Shown piece by piece: positions 32,066 through 43,163 of a stretch of 64,000 bases of DNA; positions within the stretch are counted from its first letter, which is position 1, and each line of letters begins with the position of its first letter. This stretch comes from Micrasema longulum. Lineage: Eukaryota > Arthropoda > Insecta > Trichoptera > Brachycentridae. Location of the stretch: NCBI GenBank assembly GCA_022494885.1, contig JAGVSM010000882.1, positions 44,096 to 108,095 on the forward strand, written 5' to 3'. A model generated the notes under the pieces. The model was not told the DNA's origin. It did not search any database and saw only the letters and a program-made list of their open reading frames with translations. A program made the position numbers and the translations under genes.

Positions 32066-32574
32066 TAAAAAATATTTTTATGCTAGTATTAAGTAATAAA
32101 AAATTGTTTTTTTACTCGACAGTATTTCATAAACCCTTATTAATTTAAAATTGTAAAAAAAAAGTGATATTTTCCTATGGTATTATTTCTTGCCCCCTTG
32201 ATTCATGCTCTAATTTATACCACAATTCTGGAAAACGCACTTTCTATATATTTTAACAAAAGTATTTGAACCGCAAACATTTATTAGACTTTTGCCAGAA
32301 TGTGTCAGAATGTGAATTGTCTCCACCTTCGGGTTATTCTCCGCATTTGAGATTAGAATGTACTTTCCTCACCTTAAGTTTTGTCTCTGCATACGTGTAT
32401 AAGACACACATAATTGGTTAAAATATGCTTAAAATGATGAAACCGGTTTTTCTAGAATTGTGGTAAAAGTCTTTTCTGTGAAAAAGTGACTGATTTTTTC
32501 AGAACTTTAGGCTGCTTTGTATGAGCCGACACCCATGGATATTGGAAGTAAATTTTGAAGTTTACATATAATGC

Positions 32575-32805
32575 TTGAGTTTACTGTTTACCATATTGAT
32601 GTGCCATATACATGTTTTTAAAAATATTTTTTATAATTATTTTTTATGTTTCTAATCCTATATTTGTGGTGATATACTCATGTGTCTGTGTCATATAATT
32701 GCTCGTCCCATCTCAACACAAGACTTTTGGTCCCATGGAGTTGGGACATATTGTCTCAAATAATGTACAACAAACTTATGTATGTAAATAAATTAAAAAA
32801 ACCTC
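32575..32805 (+). pseudogene. LINE 3' UTR (same subfamily as 29740-30210)
   Basis: Matches the 3' UTR of the 29740-30210 element from GAGTTTACTGTTTACCATAT to GTCTCAAATAATGT and ends GTAAATAAATTAAAA. Confidence 0.7.
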
Positions 32806-33099
32806 TTGTATAACGTGACATTCATAAACTCAACAAATTTTATATCACACAAAACTGGACTTATTTTTAAATAAAATCTGTTCTAACAGTTTTATATAGC
32901 ATTTGTCTTGCATACATTGTTTTGGAATTGATTAATAATAATAAAAGTAATTTATTGTCTATTGACAACATCTATCAGCATCTCCTGGATGAGTTCTCTG
33001 TGGTTTTCTCTTCACTTAGCAAAAGCGGAGAAGTTCCTTAACAAGGCCACAGCCGACTGTCCCGCCAGATCCTCACACAATAGTCAGAAGGAACGCACC

Positions 33100-33560
33100 T
33101 TTTGCAATAAATATAAGCCTTGTGCATAATAAGCAAGGCAAAAATCTATGCCAATGTCATAAATCACAACATTACACGAGAGTAACTTTACAGCTATTTT
33201 GTGACGTTATAATAAACTTGTGGGGAGCATCGAACTCGCGTCAACGACACACCACAGCACGCGTAAGTGAAATTGATACACGCAGTGCTAGCCCCGATCC
33301 AGGCGGCTACCACTGACCTGAGTGCTGATAATGCAAATTCAATAGTTCGGCAGTGCATCACCCTGGGGGACATTAGCTTCTCTCTGTCGTAGTGGGAGTT
33401 CAGGGAACAAAAGAATCCAGCATATAAAAGGATAACCCCTTTCATGGGGCACTATGCATCTCTCTAGTACTCTTTCACGGACGTTACTATGTCCGTTTTC
33501 ATATTAACTAAATCTTTTACTTGTAAATAAATAATAATATCTATGTCCAAAGCTGTTTCT
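33100..33560 (+). mobile_element. Possible solo LTR
   Basis: A TATAAAAG box at 33423, an initiator-like segment and AATAAATAATAA about 100 bases downstream are arranged like the R region of an insect LTR. LTR boundaries and a target duplication were not found, so this is only a suggestion. Confidence 0.3.
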
Positions 33561-34031
33561 TCTATTTGACGCTTTGACTGGTGTAGGTACTCCTCAACAC
33601 ACCACTAACACCTACAAACTGTTTGAAACTATTATCAATAAAAAACACTACCAAATATGTGTGTGTATATAAATTTATTAAATATGTACTTATATTTTTT
33701 AATTGACATCAACCATCTACAAAATGTTGGAAAGAAAAGAGTGAAATCTCTCTTTGGCTTCTTCAGACTTAAGACCCAAGGCACAGAAATCAATAAATCC
33801 CATTTTTTTTAAATCTATGTAAAGTTACAGGTGAATTCAATAGTGGTGGGGTGTGAGAAGGTAAAATGAATGTGAGATATTTGACATATATTTTAGACTA
33901 CTGATGTCCAACAATTTCCAAATTATTTAAACAATTCAAGAACTATTAGACAGCGGCAACCTAATTTCATTCTTATTTTTGCTAGACATATTTAATAAAT
34001 CAATAGATAAAAAATAAAGACTAAGAATAAG

Positions 34032-34415
34032 TGAGGGTACTATTAGCAAACCCGGCAAAATCCATCTTTCTTAAACTGATACCATTCTTAACTTCAACTT
34101 TTTAAACTTCAATTTTTTATTATAATCAGTAAATACTTTACACGTAAGCAGTGATGACATAAGCATGGTTATGTCAAGAAACAGTAGTGAAATAATAGAT
34201 TTAAATTCTACATTCCAACTTTATAATAATAAAGTAGAGGTTGCCATGTTTGCAACAAACCCGACAATTTAAAATTCAAGTTTTTACAAATAAAGCCATA
34301 TTTTTAACTGACAATGTTATAATTATTGTAAAAAAATGTATTCTGAATAAGTTTCAATTAATATCTCACTTTATTTAGATTTTGGATTTTGCCGGGTTTG
34401 CAAGTAGTACCCTCA
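34032..34415. mobile_element. MITE with TGAGGGTACTA ends
   Basis: 384 bp; left end TGAGGGTACTATTAGCAAAC CCGGCAAAATCCA and right end its reverse complement with two differences in the first 33 bases. Non-coding. Confidence 0.82.
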
Positions 34416-34424
34416 AGTCCGCAG

Positions 34425-34545
34425 TAAATGAACAGATCTCGACTTTTATCCACCCACAATTGATAATTTTACCACACATTCGCCTGAAAGATCTCATTTC
34501 GACAGCATTCAGCCTTCTTTCAAGTCCATACTAAAATCTGATTCA
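34425..34545 (-). pseudogene. LINE fragment of the 13383-13966 family
   Basis: Short minus-strand piece corresponding to 'RDESRLNAVE+RSL R+MCGKIINC'-like sequence. Heavily decayed. Confidence 0.5.
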
Positions 34546-34599
34546 ATACAATATAAGGGCCGGCAAGTCGGCCCCAAGACTCCATGTTTTAGATAAAAA

Positions 34600-34640
34600 C
34601 ATTCGAACATTTGGACAAACTCAATTATTGTAATTAATTT
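34600..34640 (+). repeat. R1 terminal remnant
   Basis: ATTCGAACATTTGGACAAAC TCAATTATTGT matches the R1 right end. Confidence 0.4.
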
Positions 34641-35483
34641 ACTAGTTTTATTATTTGAAATTGTGTTTTTTTTACTTTTAAATTATTAAGATAAGTACCC
34701 CACTTTGTTGTAATCATGTTGTAATATGTTTACAATTGACGTTTTGTTCCGTGTTAAATTATAAACATTATTTCAATTTTCTTAGCTGAAACAACTGCCA
34801 CAAACGCATTCAAAAGTATGTATGTAGATTCAATGCTAATTTTATTTTACTTACATGATTTTGCAGCTTAAGTCCTTAGTAGTAATACTTTAAGTTTTAA
34901 CTGTACATTATCAATTTAGGTTATTTTAATTAACCCCAGTAAAGACATTTTAGTTCAGAAACGTCACTTAATGTTTTTTCTAGCTCCCGTCTCTTCTTGT
35001 TTACGATGTTCGATTTTTAAATGACAGCTTTTTTAAACTCGTTTGATCCCAGACCAAAAAAATACCTCCCAATATTTTTGTTATTTATTGCATGCACTAA
35101 ATAGAACCGTATTATATTAACGTTCAACTTTGACACAAAATACGAAACTATCTACATTTTTTTTAAAGTTTATATAATTTAATGTAAAAAATACCCCCTT
35201 TTCGTATTATCTAGGTACCGACTACCGGCCTAGTACATATTTTTAAGATTTGCTTTATGACGTAGTACCTATCGTATTTTGAACAACATTTTTTTATAAA
35301 AACAATATTTTAAAATCCCTTAGGGTTGCATAAAAAAACATTATACGGTCAAGTCATGTCTCGTCTGGTTAATGTAGTCATCATGTGCTTTTTAAGGTTT
35401 ATTTTAAATTTGTCTCCAAGGTAATTTTTAAGTAGTAAGGTAAGTCATTGTAGTGTCTAAGTTCTGTATTTCTTTTTAAAGTC

Positions 35484-36016
35484 CTTTAAATATAGCTTGA
35501 TTAAAATGACAGCTGTGAAACTAATGTCAACAGTGATGGGAAATTACTGATCACTGATCAAATCGATTTATCAGTTTTTTCATGCAAACATGAAACTCTG
35601 TTTTCGAATATTGATATAAAAACGCAGAAACAAACCTATTATAGTGTGTTTAAGACAATTATGCACCAAAAAATAAGACATTTATACTTTTTTCATGAAC
35701 AACATCACATAAATTATTTTTTTATTCAATCAATTTATATTGATCAATTTATCCCATGTCTAACATTTTTGCAAAATGATGTAACCTTGTAAGAACGTCG
35801 TTAATAATGAGGTTTATTTTAGTTTTTTTAGTTTTAAAGCTGATTTTATACATTTATGTTGATTTAATGTCAAGCATTGTATAAAAAAAAAATTAACATG
35901 CCATACACGAATGATTTTTCGTGAGTCAATATAAATAACTTCTTAAACGTTACTACTAAGTTATGTCATCCCTTTTGCTGGCAAATGTCATTCTAATCAA
36001 GTTTTATTTTAAGGAC
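35484..36016 (-). mobile_element. TA-flanked MITE 'TAGTCCTT' (copy 2)
   Basis: Reverse-orientation copy of the 27311-27843 element: shared interior such as TTTGCAAAATGATGTAACCT TGTAAGAACGTCGTTAATAA. Its right end reads TTAAGGACTA with TA following; the left end is AAGTCCTTTAAATATAGCTT, slightly decayed. Confidence 0.8.
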
Positions 36017-36743
36017 TATAGTTGAGCTCTCGCTTTTTAAATACCCGGGTAGTTGATGGTTTCATAACGTACTCAAATACAAGTATGACTATCTCGAGAG
36101 GACTCAAATTAGTATTTTTTTTTTACGTAGGCATTCTCCCTTGATTATTATCGGTAGGTTACTTAAAACTAAAACTGATACTTAATAGTTGTTGATTAGA
36201 TTGACATTTACAAAAATACATAATTTCAAAATATTATTGTAAGACGTCACGTTCCATTATTGTTCACAATAATGTTTTTCTTTTTACTTTTACGTAATGG
36301 AAAATGCTAAGAAAAGGAATAAAAAAATATGTTATATTGTATTTATGAATAAAGATATTACATTTTTATTTCATAAACTTTAATAAAAAAGTTATTAAAA
36401 TTTATTTTGTAAAAATTGTATGAAACCAAAATAATATTAATGTAATTATAAGACATTTAGCACGCAGTCGATCATCAATGATTGGGTTGGTAATCAAAGG
36501 AGGTAGGGGAGAAAAAAACATATTGTCTGGATCTTTTTTTATCTCTATTAGTTTATTTATTTTATTTTTAATCTTGAAATAGGGTACATTTTAACATATT
36601 CTTATGTGTGCTCTAATTATAACAATGTACATTTATTTAATTTATAAGTTGTTTGACACATATTTTTTAACTTTCTGTTGGAGTTTCTTTTTTTCTTCTT
36701 CAGAAGTGTTTTTTCCAAAATAATATTTTTTACTGTCCTTATA

Positions 36744-37112
36744 CAGGCTGTTCTTTAAACCATGTCACATCCTAAACCACGAGGATCAGTATGAGAAAGA
36801 AGACATATAAGCATACTTAAAAAAATATTTAGAAAGAAGAAAATTAAAAAATATTAAAAAAAAAACAAATGGTTGCTTACTTCTGCAGGGGAAAAGCGAG
36901 GAGGGGTGGTCACGCTGCTGGCAGTGTATCAGACTCTCCCTTCTCCCCTCTCCATTTCTCCCCTGCAGAAGTAAGCAACTTTTTGTTTTTTTAATTATTA
37001 TTTTTACTTTGATTTTATACGTTTTTAACATTTATTTTAATCTGCCAATATGTCTTCTTGCTCTTACTGATCATCGTGGTTTCGGATGTGACAGGGTTTA
37101 AAAAACACCCTG
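36744..37112. mobile_element. MITE with CAG...AAACC(C)TGTCAC ends (copy 2)
   Basis: 369 bp; ends CAGGCTGTTCTTTAAACCAT and reverse complement CAGGGTGTTTTTTAAACCCT. Has a nested internal palindrome: TTGCTTACTTCTGCAGGGGA at 36871 and its inverse at 36960-36980. Sister of 6479-6754. Confidence 0.8.
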
Positions 37113-37178
37113 AATAAAATTGAATTTTGTTACTTCTCCTTTTTTTAATGGGAGTCTGATTTTTACATTTTTCCTGGT

Positions 37179-37201
37179 ATTGTGATCATGATCATGATCA
37201 T
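37179..37201. repeat. (ATCATG)n microsatellite
   Basis: Short run of ATGATC repeats. Confidence 0.7.
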
Positions 37202-38290
37202 GTTGGCTTATATATTATTTTTTTTCCAAAATTCTGTGTTTTTTTTTAGAATTAATAATATTACACACAAATAGCATCGTATTGAAAAATATTATTTGCT
37301 TATGTGTTAGTACTTTTAATTAATTTAATATTGAACGTACACTTGTGGATTGTGTTGTGTCATTAAACTAATGCAAATAGGATCTTAAACTCCCAAGTTT
37401 TAATATAAATCAAGCACTAAATTTAACCAACCACTGTCTACCTATTTTGTATTAATTTTAAATCTCTGGCCTCTAGCCAACCTATTTTGTAGGTATCTTT
37501 TATGTTATATTTTATTTGAAATTTTTGAATGGTACACCATCTTATAAAAATAATTCATAATAGTTCTGATTATAATTATAACATGGCATTATTATGTAAC
37601 ATATTACATCCTTTAACTTTTTAAGTATACGAAACACATTTATCTCAAAAACCCGGAACGCGTTTTGCCTTATGAAGAAATCGTCAAACTACCAACGAGT
37701 CACAAAATAAATGTTTTAAAACAGTTTTAGTCTAAAAATGCTTTAGAATTCAAGGTCGTGTTTGATTAAATAACTTTAAATTATTTATAGGTAATTAAAT
37801 GTATCACTTGGATTATCGAATTCTACCAGTCAATAACGCATTAAATATGTGTTATTCGTTTAATTTACTTTTTTATTATTATTTGAAATATTCTAATAAA
37901 AAAATGGTTAGTTTTATTTTTTATTACTATAAATGATCCACTGTTGATTTATTCAAGGGAAAAGTTAGACGTCAGTTTTCAAAGTGTTAAGAATTTCCAT
38001 GGTTACGAAAAATGTTTGATTGTTTGTAATAAAATATTAATCAGTGTTGGTATGGAATTGAGTAAAATAAAACCGGGGTGTAAAGTTTTAGGGGAACTCC
38101 GGATCTACCTAACTATAAAATACTTTCTAAACTTCATCAAACAAAATATTATCCATGAACAAGTAAAACAATTAATAAAAACACAATGTATTTGAATTTA
38201 TATATTTTTATTACAATAATAACTACAAATATTAATGTTTAATATAATCTTATATAACTACTGGTAAATAACAATAAATAACTTAATTTG

Positions 38291-38296
38291 TTTATT
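38291..38296 (-). terminator. Candidate poly(A) signal for the chitin-binding gene
   Basis: First AATAAA on the minus strand after the stop codon, about 340 bases downstream; another lies at 38207-38212. In AT-rich DNA this motif is common by chance, so the assignment is weak. Confidence 0.3.
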
Positions 38297-38637
38297 GTTT
38301 TACATAAATAAAAATTAATCTCTTAACAGTCACAGCTGTTTGTTAAACAATCAGCCTTTTTGCTTGTTTAATTTATAATACAGTGTTTTTACTTCAAAAT
38401 ACTGATAGCGCTGTTATTCTTTTTAAGAATGTAATAATGTCGGTAGAAAAATGTTCGAAAATGCAACATTTTGTAGTTTTGTTCAAATGACTATTGGATA
38501 TAAGAATTGACACATAATTGACTGAACACAGGTGGGCATTTATAATACTTGGTGTAAGTAATCTTGTGAAAACAGATAGTGGATTTTAATATTTTAATAT
38601 AATCTATCTTTGACTAGTTGTTTGGGTTTTCTTTTTA

Positions 38638-41600
38638 CTAAAACGTAAACGAAATGCTTGGTTTTATTTTGGGGTAACCGTATTCCTCTAATGGATGAGT
38701 TTGCTGGTGAAGATTCCTTACCATTTGTACTTGGCTGGATAAACTAGGGGTATTTTGTATCCTCGCTGAGTTATCGAAGCTAAATTGGGGAGAAGTAAAA
38801 GAGGGAGTGAACGGAACACCTCCAAAGCCGGTAGTCCTCAATCGGGAGTCAAAGTTATTCATTTGGAAACCATTGGAGCGGGAATTTTGATACAATCCTG
38901 AATTGATCGGTTGATTCAATCCAGAAAATCCACCAGACGTGAAAACAGAAGATCTTTCTTCATACGGGGGTATATAAGCGTTCTCGATATTTTGAAGACC
39001 TCTCGTAACCGCTGACAAATAATCGCCCCTTTCATTGGCTGAATTAATATCGAACCCAAATGCTGGCACAAACTCTACACGCGTAAAACCAGGTTTGAAT
39101 TCTTCATTAGATTGCTGATTCTCAAATCTTACATGATTTGATTGCTGATCCGGCTGCTGTTTAAGCTGTTGTGATTCCTGGCTGCTAAATGCGTTCTTAA
39201 TAACGTTATTCTGTTTTAAAGACTTTAAGGTTGAACTGGGAACTTGAATTTGCTTGGCGTTAGTTTGGTGCTGAAAATGAGCTTCTCCCCTATTTTGATT
39301 GAAATTATTAGAGTTAGGCGCAAATTGATTAAATTGAGTATTTTGTGGATTTACGTTTGGTAAATTGTAATTTGATTGAGACTGTTGAAATGTGTTTGGT
39401 ATGATAACTTGTTCATTATTTGACTGTTTTATTTCATTTAAATTAGATTTAGTGTTCTGGATTATCGGCTGTTGTCCAATATTTTGGGCAAAAGTTCCCC
39501 GTGTTGGTTGGATGTAGTTTTGCTGGATTCCTTTATTTATCTGTCCAGTAAACTGTCCCGTTCCAGTTTGTAGATTTGAATTACTATTGAACGTATTATA
39601 TCTTTGGTCAGTAAATTGTTGTCCCTCTATTTTAGTGACCTGCACATTGGTGTACTCTTGTGGGAATGTTGTCTGAGTGGAAGTCAACTTTGAAGGAAAT
39701 GTAGATTTTTGATCAGGTAGATTACCCTGCTGCATAGATTTGGTAAAAGGAGAAGGAACGTTCGAACCGCCAAATTGTTTTTGAATGCTCAAAATCTGTT
39801 CATATTTATTCTGTTCTGGTTCCTGATTGAATACAAGAGATGTTTTGGAAACTGTAGATCCGCCCCCTTGTTGTTTGATTGCTGATTCAAACTCGTTGTT
39901 ATTTTGGAATCCGGCAAGGAGTTGCCCTTGAGAAGGATTTAAATATTCATTTGTTGGACCAAAACCGTTCTTGATAACTTGTTGATTGAAGTTTTGATTC
40001 CTGACAATTTGTTGTTGCATTTTAGATACTTCTAAATGAGCATTCGAACCTTTTACACCGCTGAATTGGGTTTGTATTTGTTGGCCGGAGAATGTATTCG
40101 TCTGCGGAGTGGATGATGGGATGGGAAGACTAATTCTTAATGTTTCATCAGAAAATTTCGATGAAACTGTAGGCTCTCCGCTGTTGTATTTATCAACTGA
40201 TTCGGTATCTTGATTAGAATTATAATTTGAGTTTGTGATTGGAGTACTGTATTGTTTTTGCGCATTTAAATCCTGTCTGTATTCTTCCGAAGTTGGATTA
40301 GTTACAAACCCTAAATTATATTGATTGGAGCTTGTTATTTTTCCTTTGGTGAGGTCATTTTCAAAATTTTGATTTTGTAAATTTTTAGTGTTTTTTTGAG
40401 GTCCTGTAGATTGAATTTGCTCAAAATATGTTGATTGATATTGTTGCGAAGGAATGCTTTGTATTTTTTGAACTGATTGAACAGAATACCCTGAAATTGA
40501 TGGACCCGATGTCTGCTTGTATCCGTTGAATACATTGTTTCCTGACACTATACCTTGACTTATGTTGGATCTAGTAAAATCATTTTGAAGATTATAGTTT
40601 GCATTGACTGGTAAACTGGTTTGAATTTGTTTGTCATATTGTATCGAAGATTTTACATCACTATTATCGAATGTTTTTTCCGATTTAATTTGTTCTCCGA
40701 GGTGTTTTTGCTCTAGTTGAGACTCGCTATAAAATACTTTTTGTTTTTGCTGAAAGTTTTCATTTTCATTTGATTGAATAGGTAGTTTAGTTTTCGGTTT
40801 GCCAAAGCGCTGTTGAATGCTGTAAAATTCTCCCTGATTTTCTTCATCAGTAATGGTTGTTGGTGAAACACCTGATGTAATGCGGTATTGGTCATAATTT
40901 TCATCATAATTGATCTGTTTATTACCTCCTTTAGCAATTTGCGTCCTTAGATTATTGATATGATCTCGAGAGTCTACGATTGTACTTTTATATGAGTGAA
41001 GCTGACCAGCATTTTTGATGTTTAAATTACCGTTTTGCTCTTGACCATTATGATTTTCTGGAACTGTTTTTTGCATAAAAGCCGCAGTTTCTTTATTGAA
41101 TTTAGAACTAAACCGATTGGCGGCGTTGAAAGAACCGATTTTAGCATTTTGGTAATAATTCTCATTATTGAGCCTTTGGTTTTGGAACACATTGCCACTA
41201 CCTTTTACGTTTTCACTTATAGTTTGAACGCTCTGTTTATAAGCTTCTTGTGGCAAATTACCTGATTTAGTATGTTGAATGGTGCTGAACTCGTTCTGGC
41301 GAATCGTATTTTGGTCAAAAACTCCCTGAGAGCTTTTGTACGCAGCTGATTGTTTCTGTATTTGTTCATTTTCTTGTTGAAATATCGAGCTCTGCCGTTG
41401 GATTTCTTCTCCTCCTTCTAAAGCAACCTGTAGGTTAGATAAATTACTTTTCATGAGAATTTTTTGCATAATACTTTTAGCGAAAGGTTCATTCACCACG
41501 CCTTTTATTTCACTGATATTATTACCTCGATTGACACTTTTTATTGAAATAAATGAATTAGCCTTCACCGCAGCGTCTTGTAGCGCTAGTTTTGTAGTAT

Positions 41601-43163
41601 TGTGAATATGGATTAAGTATGAAAGAAAATTTCGGGGAACGCACAGCTCTAAAATTTTCTCTTGACTAGTATCTCCTTGCGGAAAAATATGAGCTGATAA
41701 AACAGTCACTAAATTGTTTCCATTTTTATTTTGGTTATTGATGATGTTAGTGGTATTAAATTGAGAGGAATTCGATGTAATCTCAGTTAACTGGTTATTT
41801 TTACTATTCACTTCATTCAATGAATTATATCGGGTGTTCACAAGTTGACCGAATTTCCCGTCCTTTGGGTAACTAAGTGTAGGATGAATTAAATGATTCG
41901 GAGAATTAGTAAATGTATTTATTTCAGCATCTCGATGAAACGTATTTTGATTACGGTTATGTATATCGGCATGTCTAAAATTAGTATTACTTTTGTAATG
42001 GTTATTTTGAGTTTGTAAATCAGAGTGTCCTGGTGGTGTTTTATGAATGTTATAATGATTGTTATTCGATAAATTATTGTCCTTAATATTATTCGATTCG
42101 CTTTGTGAATCACTTTTAATGTTGCTATACTGAGTGTTAATAAAAGTAGCTTTTTGATTATTTGCAGATACTGGAGAAGAATAAGCATTGTTACTGGATG
42201 ATTTTGTTAGAAGACGCTGATTTTGCTCAGCCCCAATTTCGCCACTGGCAGTATCTTTATGAGGTTTTACTAAAAATACTACGAAAGGAATAGAACGAAT
42301 GGGTGACAATGGAATATTAGAAATATTGGATGAACTCGCAAATGTAGACGCTTTGTTAGAACTATCAGAAGCTTGTTGATAAGATAATTGACTGTATGAT
42401 TCCTGGTTATCTTCACTTACCAAACTTTGATTTTCATCTATAGCCGGTATGTTGATTGGCAGATTTACAATAAATGACTGAGGCCCCGTCGGCGCCTGCG
42501 GTACTGTCAGTGTGTACTGCTTGTCATACGCTGACGGATATGTGAACTGTTGTTTGGTTATTTTGATAGCTTGTTGAGCTTGCGCGTTAAATTCCTTTTG
42601 TTGGCTCAAAACGTCACTTTGTTTCACAAAATAATCCTGCTGAGCTTCTTGGCTTCCCGTTGCGGTTGTTTCATATGGATTAGAATTAGGAATGGTTTGT
42701 AAATTCATTCCGCCAATATAAGAATTTTTGCTGAAACCATTTAAATTTTGGTCACTTCCAAAGTTGTTGTTCGGATCATTCAGTGCCCCTAATATTTCTT
42801 GCCCCTGAACGGGAAATTGAGGATTTTGGAGCATGGAAAGCATATCATCCGGTGGGTTGTAGATCTGCATGATAGTTTCCGTGATGGGGTAATCTGGTGG
42901 AAGAGGATGCTGTACTGGATACGATATCATTTTCTGTATGTCGTCAATCATTCCCGGGCCAGGGTCGAGTGTCAGTCTGCTGTTAGTACTGAATCTTCCC
43001 GAGCCAATTCCGGAGCATCGGACATTCATCCACCAGTCACATACTAATACTTCTTGGTTGAAGAGTGTTCCATTCGGACATAGAAAGGAATAGAACCCTC
43101 CCGCTGCGTTGGTTGCACACACTCTGAACACCTGACATCTGGCTTCTTCATCAGCGTAATAAC
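38638..43163 (-). CDS. Chitin-binding protein, 3' exon (rest of CBM14 and Q/N-rich tail)
   Basis: One uninterrupted 4.5 kb exon of 1,507 codons and a stop at 38638-38640. It begins GYYADEEARCQVFRVC after the acceptor GGTTGCAG; the ATG at 43171-43173 is intronic. Residues 1-50 of the exon finish the CBM14 domain. The rest is dominated by Gln, Asn, Ser and Thr with scattered Phe/Tyr. Less biased segments: 'YTLTVPQAPTGPQSFIVNLP' (about 42450-42540), 'PFVVFLVKP' (about 42270) and a 105-residue ordered-looking stretch (41400-41715). The C-terminus is Gly/Phe/Pro-rich, ending KIKPSISFTF. Confidence 0.93.

Larger units (their letters stand above)
31075..38637. other. Intergenic region between the two genes
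   Basis: Both flanking genes read leftwards, so the dynein promoter should lie here to the right of 31075 and the chitin-binding 3' UTR at its right end. I could not identify a promoter. Contents are listed separately: R5, LINE ends, a possible LTR and three MITEs. Stretches 34640-35480, 36020-36740 and 37113-38190 show only AT-rich DNA with no recognised feature. Confidence 0.7.

Noticed and set aside
37944..38195. 83-codon plus-strand open frame downstream of the chitin-binding gene
   Set aside because: No recognisable domain, AT-rich codons, no splice or promoter context; chance-level for this base composition.
42799..43047. Plus-strand frame over the chitin-binding exon
   Set aside because: Antisense shadow of the CBM14-coding region.
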